Shown here piece by piece: positions 1 to 8,929 of a DNA stretch of 64,000 bases. The translations under genes were made by a program, and so were the position numbers. The DNA comes from Methanomicrobiaceae archaeon (GTDB lineage Archaea; Halobacteriota; Methanomicrobia; Methanomicrobiales; Methanomicrobiaceae), in the NCBI GenBank assembly GCA_029762625.1, contig JARVGI010000007.1:46365-110364 (forward strand), in the 5' to 3' direction. Each line of letters begins with the position of its first letter. The stretch's first letter is position 1. The notes below the pieces were generated by a model. The model did not search any database, was not told the origin of the DNA, and saw only the letters and a list, made by a program, of their open reading frames with translations.

Positions 1-1216
1 GGAGTTCGAGGGGGCGACCGTCTTCGATCCCTCGCGGGGGGTGCGGGAGAACGTGGTGGTGCTCGACTTAAAATCCCTCTATCCCATGTGCATGATGACC
101 ATCAACGCCTCGCCGGAGACCAAGGATCGCGACGGGGAACTGCGCGCCCCGAACGGCGTGCGGTTCCGCCGCCGGCCCGACGGGCTGACCAGGAGCATCA
201 TTAGCGAACTCCTGCGGGAGCGTGACGAGAAGAAGGCCCAGCGTGACGCATATCCCTTCGGGTCGCCGGAATACGTCCTCTATGACCTGCAGCAGAACGT
301 CCTGAAGGTGATCATGAACACCTACTACGGGGTGAGCGGGTACGCGAGGTTCCGCCTGTACGACCGCGAGATCGGGGCGGCGGTCACCTCGGTCGGGCGG
401 GCTATCATCGAGCACACCCGCACCGTCATCGACGGGATGGGGTATACGGTCATCTACGGCGACACCGACTCCTGCATGGTGCAGCTGCCCCCCAGAGACC
501 TCGAGGAGACTATCGCCGTGGCCCGGGAGATCGAGCGGCGCGTCAATGAAAGCTACGCAGAATTCGCCCGGACCGTGCTCAACGCCGACTCGCATTACTT
601 CTCCATCAAGTTCGAAAAAGTCTACCGACGGTTCTTTCAGGCAGGGAAAAAGAAGCGCTATGCCGGCAAGCTCGTCTGGAAAGAGGGCCAGACAGTCGAC
701 CGGATCGACATCGTCGGGTTCGAGATGCGGCGGAGCGACTCCCCGCAGATCACGCGGGAGGTGCAGTACACGGTCATCGACCTCATCCTCAGGGAGACCG
801 ATTTCGCGCCGGTGAAGGCCTACCTCGCCGGGGTCATCGCCGCCTACCGCCGGGGGGAGTACTCCCTCGACGAGATTGGCATTCCTGGCGGGATCGGCAA
901 GGAACTCGACGCCTACGCCACGAAAGACGCCCATATCAGGGGCGCGATCTACTCCAATTCTTATCTCGGCACCGATTTCAAGCGGGGGAGCAAGCCCAAA
1001 CGGATCTATATCAAGAACGTGACGGCGAAATACCCCAAGACCGACGTGATCTGCTTCGAATATGCCGACCAGGTGCCGCCCGAGTTCGTGGTGGACTACG
1101 AGACGATGCTCGAGCGGACGGTCAAGCAGCCCATCTCCCGCATCATCGAGGCCGTCGGCTGGAAATGGGAGGATGTCGATCCGTCCCGGACCACGCTCTT
1201 CGATTTTGGGCTCTGA
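1..1216 (+). CDS. polB: DNA polymerase family B, C-terminal part (5' end outside window)
   Basis: Replicative or repair DNA polymerase of family B. The reading frame is open from the first bases (frame starting at base 2), so the exonuclease and N-terminal domains lie outside the window. The palm and thumb are present. Motif A is DLKSLYP (nt 65-85), motif B is KVIMNTYYG (about nt 305-331) and motif C is YGDTDS (about nt 455-472), whose aspartates bind the catalytic metals. The thumb ends at a TGA at 1214. No intein interrupts these motifs, which are common insertion sites. A GTG at 41 could be mistaken for a start, but family sequence (EFEGATVFDP) continues upstream of it. Certain as a family; which archaeal PolB subtype is not resolved. 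Confidence 0.95.
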   Translation, partial: EFEGATVFDPSRGVRENVVVLDLKSLYPMCMMTINASPETKDRDGELRAPNGVRFRRRPDGLTRSIISELLRERDEKKAQRDAYPFGSPEYVLYDLQQNVLKVIMNTYYGVSGYARFRLYDREIGAAVTSVGRAIIEHTRTVIDGMGYTVIYGDTDSCMVQLPPRDLEETIAVAREIERRVNESYAEFARTVLNADSHYFSIKFEKVYRRFFQAGKKKRYAGKLVWKEGQTVDRIDIVGFEMRRSDSPQITREVQYTVIDLILRETDFAPVKAYLAGVIAAYRRGEYSLDEIGIPGGIGKELDAYATKDAHIRGAIYSNSYLGTDFKRGSKPKRIYIKNVTAKYPKTDVICFEYADQVPPEFVVDYETMLERTVKQPISRIIEAVGWKWEDVDPSRTTLFDFGL

Positions 1217-1225
1217 ACCGGGAGA

Positions 1226-2092
1226 TCAGACCGGGCTTAGCTTGTCCAGGACCAGATCCCGGTGTGTCCGGGCGGCGGTGCTGCGGGGGTCGATCTCCAG
1301 CACCCGGTTGTGGCACGTGAGCGCATCACGGTACCGGAAGAGCGCCTGGAAGGCCAGTCCCTCGCGGTTGAGCGCGTCCACATTCCCGGGATCGAGGGCC
1401 AGCGCACGCTCGTAGCTGTCGATCGCGTCCCCATGGCGGCCGAGGCCGCACAGCGCATCCCCCTGCATGATCAGGAGTTCGACGCACGCAGGATCGATCT
1501 GGAGGGCGCATTCGGAGATGACGAGCGCCTCCCCGTAGCGCTGCAGGCTGACCAGGACCTGCGCTTTCTTCTTCCACGGATCGAGATCGTTGAAATAGCT
1601 GGAGAGGGCGCGGTCACAGCAAAGGATCGCGTCCTAGAACTGGTCCTGCCTGAAGAGCGCGATGGCCTTTCCCGCCCACAACTCCGCATCCTCCGGGCTG
1701 ATCTCGGCCGCACGGTCGAAGCATGCCAGCGCGGTCCAGTATGCCCCTTCCTCGATGTGGGAGTATCCTTTGCGGACCAGGATCAGTTCATTGTGGGGAT
1801 TGAGCTCCAGCGCACGGGAAAACGAGGCGAGAGCATCCCCATGCCTCCCCACGTACTGGCAGGAGAGTCCGCGAAGGGTATGGTAGTAGACAATTTCGTC
1901 CGTATTGTACTGGGACTCCAGTGCACGCCTGCATACTTCCGTCGCCTCCTCGTAGCGCTCGAGAAGAAAGAGCGCCTCCGCCAGTACACCCCACGCACTG
2001 GCGCTTCCTGGAGCGAGCTCAAGCGCATGCCCGATGCATTCCAGTGCTTTTTCATATTCGCAGGTGCGGATGAACACACGCCCGAGGCTCAC
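1226..2092 (-). pseudogene. TPR-repeat protein, broken by an in-frame amber codon and lacking a clear start
   Basis: Tetratricopeptide-repeat protein, probably a scaffold for protein contacts. Read on the minus strand there are about eight 34-residue TPR units (for example ALECIGHALELAPGSASAW and DAIDSYERALALDPGNVDAL). A TAG at 1634-1636 interrupts the array, but the same frame continues without loss of TPR sequence to the true end at 1226, so one CAG-to-TAG change would explain it. TPR-like sequence (AVANANALTLDPERHDLW) also continues upstream of the first in-frame GTG at 2092 to about 2220, where no ATG/GTG/TTG is in frame. An ATG at 2238 lies one frame away, suggesting an indel. Two lesions argue for a pseudogene. 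It converges with polB (10-base gap). Confidence 0.75.
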
Positions 2093-2424
2093 CCAGAGAT
2101 CGTGCCGCTCCGGATCGAGCGTGAGGGCGTTTGCATTCGCGACGGCCTTTTTTGCCGGATCCTGATCGGCATCCCCCCGTAATGCCCACGCATCCGCATC
2201 CGCGCCTTCGATCAGCCCTTTTGTCTCCTCTTTGGCATTCGATCCGAATGCTCCCGGAATCGCATCGTGTTCTCCCGGCGTGCATCGGCTGCGCGGTCTG
2301 CATGCGGCGACAATATAGAGTAGACGCCAATATGTACATAGAGGTATATATCACTTCCAGTTTTTCATCAGAGTTATCCGGCGAGGCGTGTGCCACCTTA
2401 TGCAGAGGAGAGAGGAGAGAATCC

Positions 2425-3260
2425 TCACTCCAGCATGCACATCAGGTGTTCGAAGAGATAGGATTCTGACATACCCCCTGCCAGAAAGGGCAGCGGGCTT
2501 GCAGGCCGGCGGCGTTCTCGCACAACCTCCGGAGGGGTATCAGTGCTCCCTTTACACGCATCTCTGTCTACGTGCAATTGATCTCCGCCACCATCTGTGA
2601 CTGCGATATTGAACGCTGCGTTCACATCGGCGTGATCAACGTGCCCGCAGCAGGGGCACTCAAAACTCTTCCTGTGTCGGAGGCCAATATCGCCGCATTT
2701 CGAGCATCGCTTCGAGGTAAATGCCGGATCGACATAGACCACAGGAATGCCGACTTTTTTTGCTTTCACCTCCACCATCTTCTGAAGCTGGTAGAATGAT
2801 TCGTTGTTGATACAGAAGGGATGAGAAGAGAAGTTCTTTTTTCGTATGCGCGGGTTCGACCCGTAGAGTTTTTCCAGCTTGATCCCCGAACCCAGCCACT
2901 TCGCCACATCGACGATTTCCCTGCTGATCTGGTGGTTGAGATCCTTGAGGATACTGCGTTCCCGCTTATTTATTCGTTTTAATTTTCGGCTTTTGCCGTG
3001 AGTCTGCAGTTGCCTGCGAATTTTATTGTATTTGAGATGGATATGATGTGCTTTTTTGCCGAGTTTGAACACCTTTCCCGTTGAGGGATGGGCGACCACG
3101 GCAATATGGCCCGTCGTGTTGAGATCCACGCCGACCCAGGAATTTGGTTCGCTATTCATTCGAGGAATTCCATCACCCTATCCTGCTGGTATTCGTCTGC
3201 ACGGTACCTGAACTCATTGCCATGTGATTCCGGGAATCTGCCACTCACCTCCATCCCCTA
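2425..3260 (-). pseudogene. tnpB: IS200/IS605-family TnpB, N-terminally truncated and frameshifted
   Basis: Transposon-encoded RNA-guided nuclease (ancestor of Cas12) of an IS200/IS605 element. The intact part (2425-3159, 244 codons) has the RuvC-I motif GVDLNTTGHIAV, a RuvC-II region around LEKLYG, a zinc ribbon CSKCG...CPCCG and RuvC-III HADVNAAFNIA. Full TnpB is about 370-400 residues, so the wedge/REC N-terminus is gone. A further TnpB-like piece (HGNEFRYRADEYQQDRV) can be read in another frame just upstream, about 3160-3260, and ends in a stop where the main frame begins, so a frameshift separates them. No TnpA is visible. The C-terminal tail after RuvC-III is long and low in complexity, as is common. 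Probably a dead remnant. Confidence 0.85.
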
Positions 3261-4196
3261 TCCACCCTTGGGAACGGGCACATATATATTTATTCAATTT
3301 AGTACGCATTTACAATAAATTGTATAGTGAATACTATAGGAAAACGGATATACCCGGCATGCCCTGACCACCACCCGACGGTGAGGTGAGAAATCCGGAA
3401 AATTGAGGAGAGCACCTGCATAGCCCCGGATCACAGCCGCAATGACGCGATCGGATTCCCGGAAAAATATCGGTATTCGGGGAACGCGGAGATTGGGTGC
3501 TCGTGTGTGTTCAGGTGCATCTAGTGTATGAGAGGTCTGGTATCACCCTGTGCCGCGGTGATATGAGTATATGCCCCTGCGTTCCCGATCGATGCTGTGT
3601 GCGATAGTATTCCGAAGCGAAATATGTTCGAGGACCTTCGTATCCTTGTGCGTAGATGGTGCGTCTCGCGTGTGGTTTCGTTGGTGTGCCTTGTGAGTGT
3701 TTTGCAATTACTGCAACCAGCCGGTGTCTGTGAGGGGACGCCGGCCGTGTGGGCAGGGACGAGAATCGCTCAGAGAACCGATCCGTTCCTCCTGTGTGCA
3801 TGGAGGAGCGAACCGAGGGGGCGTGTTCCCGTGTGATCGAACCTGTACTCGTCATCTCCGACCCACATAACAACTTCATCGCCCTCTAATATATATTTAA
3901 TAAATTTTGTCTATACTATTAAAATAAAATATATTTACTTTTGGAGAACCTGGATCCGTAACACACATTTTTTCCACCGGGTGTGCCCCGGGATTTCCGG
4001 TAGAAAAGAATCTCCGCGGGTTTCATCGCTTTGGAGGGGGCGTGTTCCCGGCCCCCATACCGCCGGGGACGGGTGCTGTCCGCACCTCACCGCGAGCTCC
4101 ACGCGGGAGGCGACGTAGGTACCCCGCATGGTGCCGGGGGCAGGCGCTACCCCTACCAAGGCCATCGAAAAATGGGTTGCCGCGAGCGACGACGCT
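3261..4196. other. Gene-poor gap with two A+T-rich blocks
   Basis: No convincing gene in about 930 bases. Two A+T-rich blocks (about 3285-3345 and 3885-3945) look like promoters or TATA-bearing spacers in GC-rich DNA. A minus-strand ATG at 3879 sits just downstream of the second block, but its 122-codon product has no recognisable domain. A 15-base string, gggggcgtgttcccg, occurs twice, near 3816 and 4036. The left half borders the TnpB remnant and may be old transposon flank. Confidence 0.5.
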
Positions 4197-4709
4197 TCAG
4201 GAGATATCCTTGAAGAGCGGTTCGAGATCCCCGGCCCATGCCGCGATCTCGTCCCAGTCACGGAAATCACCCTCCATGACGCCCGCCATCTTGATAATCT
4301 CCGCATCGGCCCCGGAAAGATCATCGTAGGTAAGTTTTCCGGCAAAAATGCCGACGTCGAAGGGGTGCACGTAAGGGCGTATGACCGAGATGGCCGCGCG
4401 CCCGCTCTCGCGGTTCTCCTCGGTCGCCTCCTTCATCGAAAAGCCCACCGCGAATACCGCCACCGGCACCCGGCGAAGGTCGTCCTGGAAATTTTTAACG
4501 AAATCGACCGCTTCAGGGAGCCATTTGCCCATGTAGATCGGGCTGCCGATCACCACACCGCCATACCCGGTCAGGTTCTCGGTCTCGAGAACATTGCTGA
4601 CCGAAACGTCCACGCCCACATCCCGCAGCACCTCTGCAATCTCTTCTGCAATTTCCCCTGTGGAACCGTAGCGTGACGCATATGCAACAAGGATTTTCTT
4701 TTCTGCCAT
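4197..4709 (-). CDS. Flavodoxin-domain protein (HemG/flavodoxin_5-like)
   Basis: Small soluble FMN protein of 170 residues for electron transfer or flavin-dependent oxidation. The N-terminal beta strand and phosphate loop read KILVAYASRYGSTGEIAE, matching the T/S-x-T/S-G-x-T FMN loop; the GSPIYMGKW stretch is typical of the HemG/flavodoxin_5 family. ATG at 4709 is chosen because GGAGGTG lies 6 bases upstream; the frame runs further up without family sequence. In an anaerobic methanogen protoporphyrinogen oxidation is not assured, so the substrate is open. The neighbour is a divergent tautomerase. Confidence 0.88.
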   Translation of the reverse strand: MAEKKILVAYASRYGSTGEIAEEIAEVLRDVGVDVSVSNVLETENLTGYGGVVIGSPIYMGKWLPEAVDFVKNFQDDLRRVPVAVFAVGFSMKEATEENRESGRAAISVIRPYVHPFDVGIFAGKLTYDDLSGADAEIIKMAGVMEGDFRDWDEIAAWAGDLEPLFKDIS

Positions 4710-4982
4710 ATCTGCACCTCCGTCTGTCGAACCATGGTGTCTATCACTGAAATGTCGCATCTCAACAATAAACCTTCCTCCGCCGCGAAGCCACATGCAC
4801 CATGGACAAGGGGGAGGGCAATGAGATGTGAGGAGTGCGGATCGCCACCGGAAATCGGCCTTTCTCCGCTCCCGGCCATCGCCGCCCGGGGCGTCTGGTC
4901 GTGCGCCTCCGCGGGCCGCAGGCGGTCGCCGCACGAGACACCATTCGCAACCGATAAGCCTGCACACCGGAGAGTGATAGGT

Positions 4983-5171
4983 ATGCCAATCGTGACCATA
5001 CAGATGTCAAAAGGCAGGACCGCAGAACAGAAGACGCAGATCATCGAGGGCGTCACCGCCGTCCTCGTCGACACCCTCGGCGTCGACCCCGGATGGGTGA
5101 CCGTCCTCCTCCACGAACTTGACCGCGAGAACATCGGCAAGGCGGGCGTGCCCCTCAGCGGAACGAACTGA
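4983..5171 (+). CDS. 4-oxalocrotonate tautomerase family protein
   Basis: A 62-residue protein of the 4-OT fold, which forms hexamers and uses an N-terminal proline exposed after Met removal as the catalytic base. The sequence begins MPIVTIQMSKGRTAEQK, with Pro2 in place, and keeps the usual length. ATG at 4983 is preceded by GGAGAGTGATAGGT. The physiological substrate of archaeal single-gene 4-OT members is unknown. It stands alone, divergent from the flavodoxin and convergent with the prenyltransferase. Confidence 0.9.
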   Translation: MPIVTIQMSKGRTAEQKTQIIEGVTAVLVDTLGVDPGWVTVLLHELDRENIGKAGVPLSGTN

Positions 5172-5215
5172 CCGGGCAGGCAGGATTCGACCCCATCTTT
5201 TTTTTCAGGCCGTCT

Positions 5216-6124
5216 TCAGCTTGCGATACCTGCCAGGAGAAAGAGATTTGCGAGGAGCACAAATGCATTCAGGGCGGCAAGATTTGCGGCGGCGCGACAG
5301 ACAAGGCACCGGCGGCTCTCACAGGGGAGCAGCACGCCCGCACCAGCGGTGCCCATTATAAGCAGGGAGAGGGCGGCGAGAATACCGAAATCGCCCCTCT
5401 CCCACGGAAAAAGAGCGTAGAAGAGCGATGCTGCGGCCGCACACCCCGCAATAACCCATCCACTCGACTTTCTCCCGTACCGGACCACAAAGGTCCGTTT
5501 CCCGCCCAGACGATCCCCTTCCATATCGGGCAGCTCCACACTCAGGATGAATATCATCCCGTAGCAGAGGAGGGGGACGAGGAAGGGGATCAGGGCAGGA
5601 TCGAAACGATGCGCCATGACCAGGTATCCTGTTGCCGGGATGAGTGCTCCGAGGGTCACAGCGGTGCTCACCTCCCCGAGCCCCCGGCCCACGAGCCGCA
5701 ACGGGGGCGCGGAATACCACCACCCGAGAAGGGCGCCCAGCCCGACCATGCTTATGAATAGGGGAGAAACGATACCGGCCACCGCCAGGCTTGCGGCGAG
5801 GGTAAGGGCAAGCGCATTCAGGACGAGGGCAAGTTTCAGGGCGGCCGGCGCCAGTTCGGGGTGATGGACGAGCATCCCGCTGCCGCCCGAGATCAGCGTC
5901 CTCGACCCCGCGCGATCCGGTATCCTGTCAAAATACTCGTTGCTGTAAGAAACCGAGAGATGGACGAGTCCGAACGCCGTATACCCCGTCCAGAATGCCA
6001 CAGGATCGGGGGAAGCACCCATCTGGACAGCGGCGAGTGCACCCATGCAAAAGAGCAGAAAGCCCCCGAGCAGAAACGGCAGCCTCCCCATCCGGAGCAT
6101 CCTGCACACGAACTCTGCCGCCAT
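5216..6124 (-). CDS. UbiA-family prenyltransferase
   Basis: Integral membrane prenyltransferase of 302 residues with about eight hydrophobic segments. The first Asp-rich motif reads NEYFDRIPDRAG and the second ELPDMEGDRLGGKRT, which bind the Mg-diphosphate of the prenyl donor. The pattern is closest to the MenA/1,4-dihydroxy-2-naphthoate prenyltransferase-like branch, but Methanomicrobiales make no menaquinone, so the acceptor may be a lipid or other aromatic. ATG at 6124 follows GGGAGAGGAAC. A second, broken UbiA gene lies at 60.4-61.2 kb; the two are not close copies. Confidence 0.88.
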   Translation of the reverse strand: MAAEFVCRMLRMGRLPFLLGGFLLFCMGALAAVQMGASPDPVAFWTGYTAFGLVHLSVSYSNEYFDRIPDRAGSRTLISGGSGMLVHHPELAPAALKLALVLNALALTLAASLAVAGIVSPLFISMVGLGALLGWWYSAPPLRLVGRGLGEVSTAVTLGALIPATGYLVMAHRFDPALIPFLVPLLCYGMIFILSVELPDMEGDRLGGKRTFVVRYGRKSSGWVIAGCAAAASLFYALFPWERGDFGILAALSLLIMGTAGAGVLLPCESRRCLVCRAAANLAALNAFVLLANLFLLAGIAS

Positions 6125-6251
6125 GTTCCTCTCCCTCGCCGCAGGGCGTTCCCAGAGGAATACGAGCGGAGGAACCTATATAATCATTTCCTTCCTGCAG
6201 ACATGGGGAAATGTATATTATTCGCCATAGCTCTACCCTGCCGAGGTGTTG
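6125..6251. promoter_or_regulatory. Divergent promoter region for the UbiA gene and DUF523/DUF1722
   Basis: A 127-base spacer between divergent genes holds an A+T-rich core (about 6172-6235, with tatataatc and gtatattattcg), fitting archaeal TATA elements in both directions. Inferred from composition and position only. Confidence 0.45.
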
Positions 6252-7241
6252 ATGGTGAAGACGCGCACGTTCATCTCCCCGCGCATCCTGGTCAGCAGGT
6301 GTATCGAATTCGACCACTGCCGGTACAACGGCGATATGATTACCAGCCATATCGTCCAGAAGCTGAAAGGCGACGCAGAGTTCATCCACGTCTGCCCCGA
6401 GAACGATATCGGCCTCGGCGTCCCCCGCGATCCCGTGCGCATCGTCAGGATAGAGGGGGAAAACCGGCTCATCCAGCCAGCGACCGGCCGCGATATAACC
6501 GAGGAGATGCACCGGTTTTCGGAGGCGTTCCTGCACTCGCTCCCCCCAATCGACGGGGTGATCCTCAAATCGAGATCGCCCTCCTGCGGGATCAAGGATG
6601 TCAATGTGTATCCCAGGCCGGAGAGGTCTGCCGCCGTCGACAAATCGCCAGGCCTGTTCGCGGCTGCGGTACAGGAACGCTCCCCCCTCCTCCCCATAGA
6701 AGACGAGGGAAGGCTTCGGAATGTGCGTATCAGGGACCATTTCCTCACCTGCGTCTTCACCCTCTCAGATTTCGACAGGGTGGAAGCCTCGGGAAGGCTG
6801 GAACGTCTCGCCCGATTTCACACCCAGCACAAATTCCTCCTCATGGCCTGCAACCAGCGGCTGCAGCGCGAGATGGGAACTATAATTGCCCATGCCGGCG
6901 ATCAACCCTTCGCCTCGGCAGCAGCGCAGTACAGGGAGCGTCTCCTCGCCGCACTGGCGAGAGCACCGCGCTACACGGCAAACATCAATGTCCTCCTGCA
7001 CGCGCTGGGGCACGTCTCCGACCGCCTCTCCCGCGACGAGAAAGCGTTGTTCCTCGACAGCCTGGAGCGGTACCGGCAGGGGTTTACCTCGATCTGCGCC
7101 CCGAACAATATTCTCAAGAGCTGGATCGTCCGCTTTGAGGATCCCTATCTCGGCGAACAGACCTTCTTTGCCCCGTTCCCCGACCACCTGATGGAGATCT
7201 CCGCAGCCGAAGCGGACAGGGGCCGGGATCTCTGGGCCTAG
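6252..7241 (+). CDS. DUF523-DUF1722 (YbgA-like) fusion protein
   Basis: A 329-residue two-domain protein. Residues 1-150 are DUF523, with SRCIEFDHCRYNG near the start and the signature RSPSCGIKDVNVY; its cysteines may hold a metal. Residues 170-325 are DUF1722 (FHTQHKFLLMACNQ, then NVLLHALGHVSD and LERYRQG). The same fusion is widespread in bacteria and archaea and often sits near photolyase or redox genes, with no settled function. ATG at 6252 follows GAGGTG; a GTG at 6246 is also possible. It converges with HAD paralogue 1 (3-base gap). Confidence 0.9.
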   Translation: MVKTRTFISPRILVSRCIEFDHCRYNGDMITSHIVQKLKGDAEFIHVCPENDIGLGVPRDPVRIVRIEGENRLIQPATGRDITEEMHRFSEAFLHSLPPIDGVILKSRSPSCGIKDVNVYPRPERSAAVDKSPGLFAAAVQERSPLLPIEDEGRLRNVRIRDHFLTCVFTLSDFDRVEASGRLERLARFHTQHKFLLMACNQRLQREMGTIIAHAGDQPFASAAAQYRERLLAALARAPRYTANINVLLHALGHVSDRLSRDEKALFLDSLERYRQGFTSICAPNNILKSWIVRFEDPYLGEQTFFAPFPDHLMEISAAEADRGRDLWA

Positions 7242-7244
7242 AGA

Positions 7245-7931
7245 TCAGGGCGCCGGTATCACCTTATCTCCGTGCACCGTCCGCACGCCATCGATATGGC
7301 AGGCCATCATCCCCGCGTCCAGCGCCCCCGCAAGATCACGCCAGGGATCGCCGCCGATGAAGAGGGTGTGCCGGGCCGGGACGGAGAGTTTCTTCGCTGC
7401 GTTCCGGAAGAGACGTTCATCTGGCTTTCCGTACCCGTAATCGGACGCCCACACGCATGCATTAAAAGCCTCGAAGAGGCCCAGCTGCCGCAACTCGGTT
7501 ACCCCCACGATGCACTGCGCATCGGAGACCACCCCGAGGGGAATCCCGCGCAGTGAGTCAAGAAGGGGAAGGATTCCCGGCAGGACCGCCTTTTCCCGGA
7601 CCGTAATCGCACGAAACATCAGCACGCAGCGATGCGGGAGATGCGGGGCCACCTGCGGGGTGCGGCGGTGGCGCATGCAGATCGATCTCCATACCGCCAC
7701 CAGATCGAGGGCCGGGAACCGTTCCCCGGACCGCCCCCCCCCCTCGCTGCGCACCCGCTCCCGGTACTCCCGGCGCAGGGCGACAGGATCGATGTCCACC
7801 CCCTCGTACCCGAGCCAGGTGCTGAGCACCTCGTAGGCTTTCCTCGATTCCTCGTCCACCGCAACATCGATCAGAGTACCATAGCAGCCAAAAAGCACCG
7901 CCCGCGCATCCCCGAGCTCAGGGCAGCTCAT
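7245..7931 (-). CDS. HAD-superfamily paralogue 1, catalytic aspartates lost
   Basis: A HAD-fold protein of 228 residues, clearly paralogous to the next two genes. Motif I reads LFGCYGTLIDV, so the nucleophilic Asp found in its sisters (LFDCYNTLIDI, LFDCYDTLIEI) is Gly. Motif IV reads FIGGDPWRDL, against FIGDSYENDI, so a Mg-ligand Asp is also Gly. Motif II (GVVSDAQ) and the motif III lysine (YGKPDERLF) are kept. The frame is intact, so this looks like a retained pseudoenzyme rather than a pseudogene. ATG at 7931 is preferred because it precedes the conserved fold; the ribosome binding site is weak. It lies 65 bases after paralogue 2. Confidence 0.85.
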   Translation of the reverse strand: MSCPELGDARAVLFGCYGTLIDVAVDEESRKAYEVLSTWLGYEGVDIDPVALRREYRERVRSEGGGRSGERFPALDLVAVWRSICMRHRRTPQVAPHLPHRCVLMFRAITVREKAVLPGILPLLDSLRGIPLGVVSDAQCIVGVTELRQLGLFEAFNACVWASDYGYGKPDERLFRNAAKKLSVPARHTLFIGGDPWRDLAGALDAGMMACHIDGVRTVHGDKVIPAP

Positions 7932-7996
7932 GACGAGCCTATCTGCCCGTGCGGGTGATAGAGGTTTTGGCCCGGAGAGGGGCAGGATCGGATGCG

Positions 7997-8665
7997 CTAG
8001 TAGCCGCCGCCGTTGGGAATATTCCACGCCTCGTGAATGAACATGGAACGCATCCCGATCCGCTGAGGGGCAAGGATGTCATTTTCATAGGAATCCCCGA
8101 TGAACAGGACCTTTTCAGGTTTGAGCCCCATGGGTCCGAGCGCTTTCCAGAATAACCGCGCATCAGGCTTCTTGTAGCCATAATCCGAAGAAAATACGAC
8201 CGTGTCGAAGTGGTCATAGAGGCCGAGGTGGCGCAGCTCCTGCTCGGAAAAGACGCGCTGGGCGTTGGAGACGATGCCTTTGGGCATATCACGGAGGTGA
8301 TCGAGGAGGCGGAGGCTTTCGGGAAACGCCTGTTTTTTCCGTATGGACGCGGCCCGGAAGGTCCGTGCCGCCCTTCGCCCCAGCTTCTTCTCGTCGATGT
8401 CCCAGATTTTGTACTGGTAACAGATGTCTCGAAAGACCTTCTCGATCTTTATCTCCGCAAACTGCTCGCCCGCCTTCTCGATGTGTTGTCTGCACAGCCG
8501 CCAGTATTCGTTTTTCAACGTCTCCGGATCGATGCTGACCCCATGGTATGCCAGCCACGAGCTCAGTGTCCGGTAGGTCTCAATGCCGCGCTCATCGGTC
8601 CTGATATCGATCAGTGTATTGTAACAGTCAAAGAGGACTCCCTCTATTCCGTCAAGTGCCGACAT
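7997..8665 (-). CDS. HAD-superfamily hydrolase, paralogue 2
   Basis: HAD hydrolase of 222 residues with a full motif set: nucleophile motif LFDCYNTLIDI, motif II GIVSNAQ, motif III YGYKKPDARLF and motif IV FIGDSYENDI. The cap is helical (C1 type), as in haloacid dehalogenase-like phosphatases. Substrate unknown; most members hydrolyse small phosphate esters. ATG at 8665 is preferred over the in-frame ATG at 8680 because GGGAG sits 9 bases before it. An A+T-rich promoter lies upstream, so it may be transcribed apart from paralogue 3, probably together with paralogue 1. Confidence 0.9.
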   Translation of the reverse strand: MSALDGIEGVLFDCYNTLIDIRTDERGIETYRTLSSWLAYHGVSIDPETLKNEYWRLCRQHIEKAGEQFAEIKIEKVFRDICYQYKIWDIDEKKLGRRAARTFRAASIRKKQAFPESLRLLDHLRDMPKGIVSNAQRVFSEQELRHLGLYDHFDTVVFSSDYGYKKPDARLFWKALGPMGLKPEKVLFIGDSYENDILAPQRIGMRSMFIHEAWNIPNGGGY

Positions 8666-8929
8666 GCCATATGCTCCCATAGATAAGAAAATATCGAGAT
8701 ATGTGCGACGCACGAGATCTGCCGCCCCCTCATGCCCTGAAAGGGCTTCGGCGGAGCGCCGCCGGACAGACTGCCGAAGGGGATCCCGGTGCACACCGGA
8801 TGCTCCCACCGATGAACCATCGTATGTACATGAGGTAGCTCCCCGCCATATATAGGGCTTTTCAAATGATCCTATAGTGCACAATATTTATTTTGTATTT
8901 TATATATCTTCGAACCTCTGCCGAGAACC
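8666..8929 (-). promoter_or_regulatory. Promoter and 5' leader for HAD paralogues 2 and 1
   Basis: A 264-base spacer. The A+T-rich stretch at about 8872-8912 (minus-strand atatataaaataca) is the only TATA-like element between the HAD genes, leaving a leader of about 200 bases before the start at 8665. No riboswitch fold was recognised in the leader. Confidence 0.5.

Noticed and set aside
1634..1636. TAG as pyrrolysine codon in the TPR gene
   Set aside because: Nothing in the window supports a Pyl system, the gene is not a methylamine methyltransferase, and its start is also damaged; a nonsense mutation is simpler.
3511..3879. Minus-strand 122-codon open frame in the gap
   Set aside because: No domain, low-complexity Arg/Ser/His composition and no convincing ribosome binding site.
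5861..7138. Plus-strand open frame of 425 codons over UbiA and DUF523/DUF1722
   Set aside because: Arg/Pro-rich without domains; it crosses two real genes in other frames.
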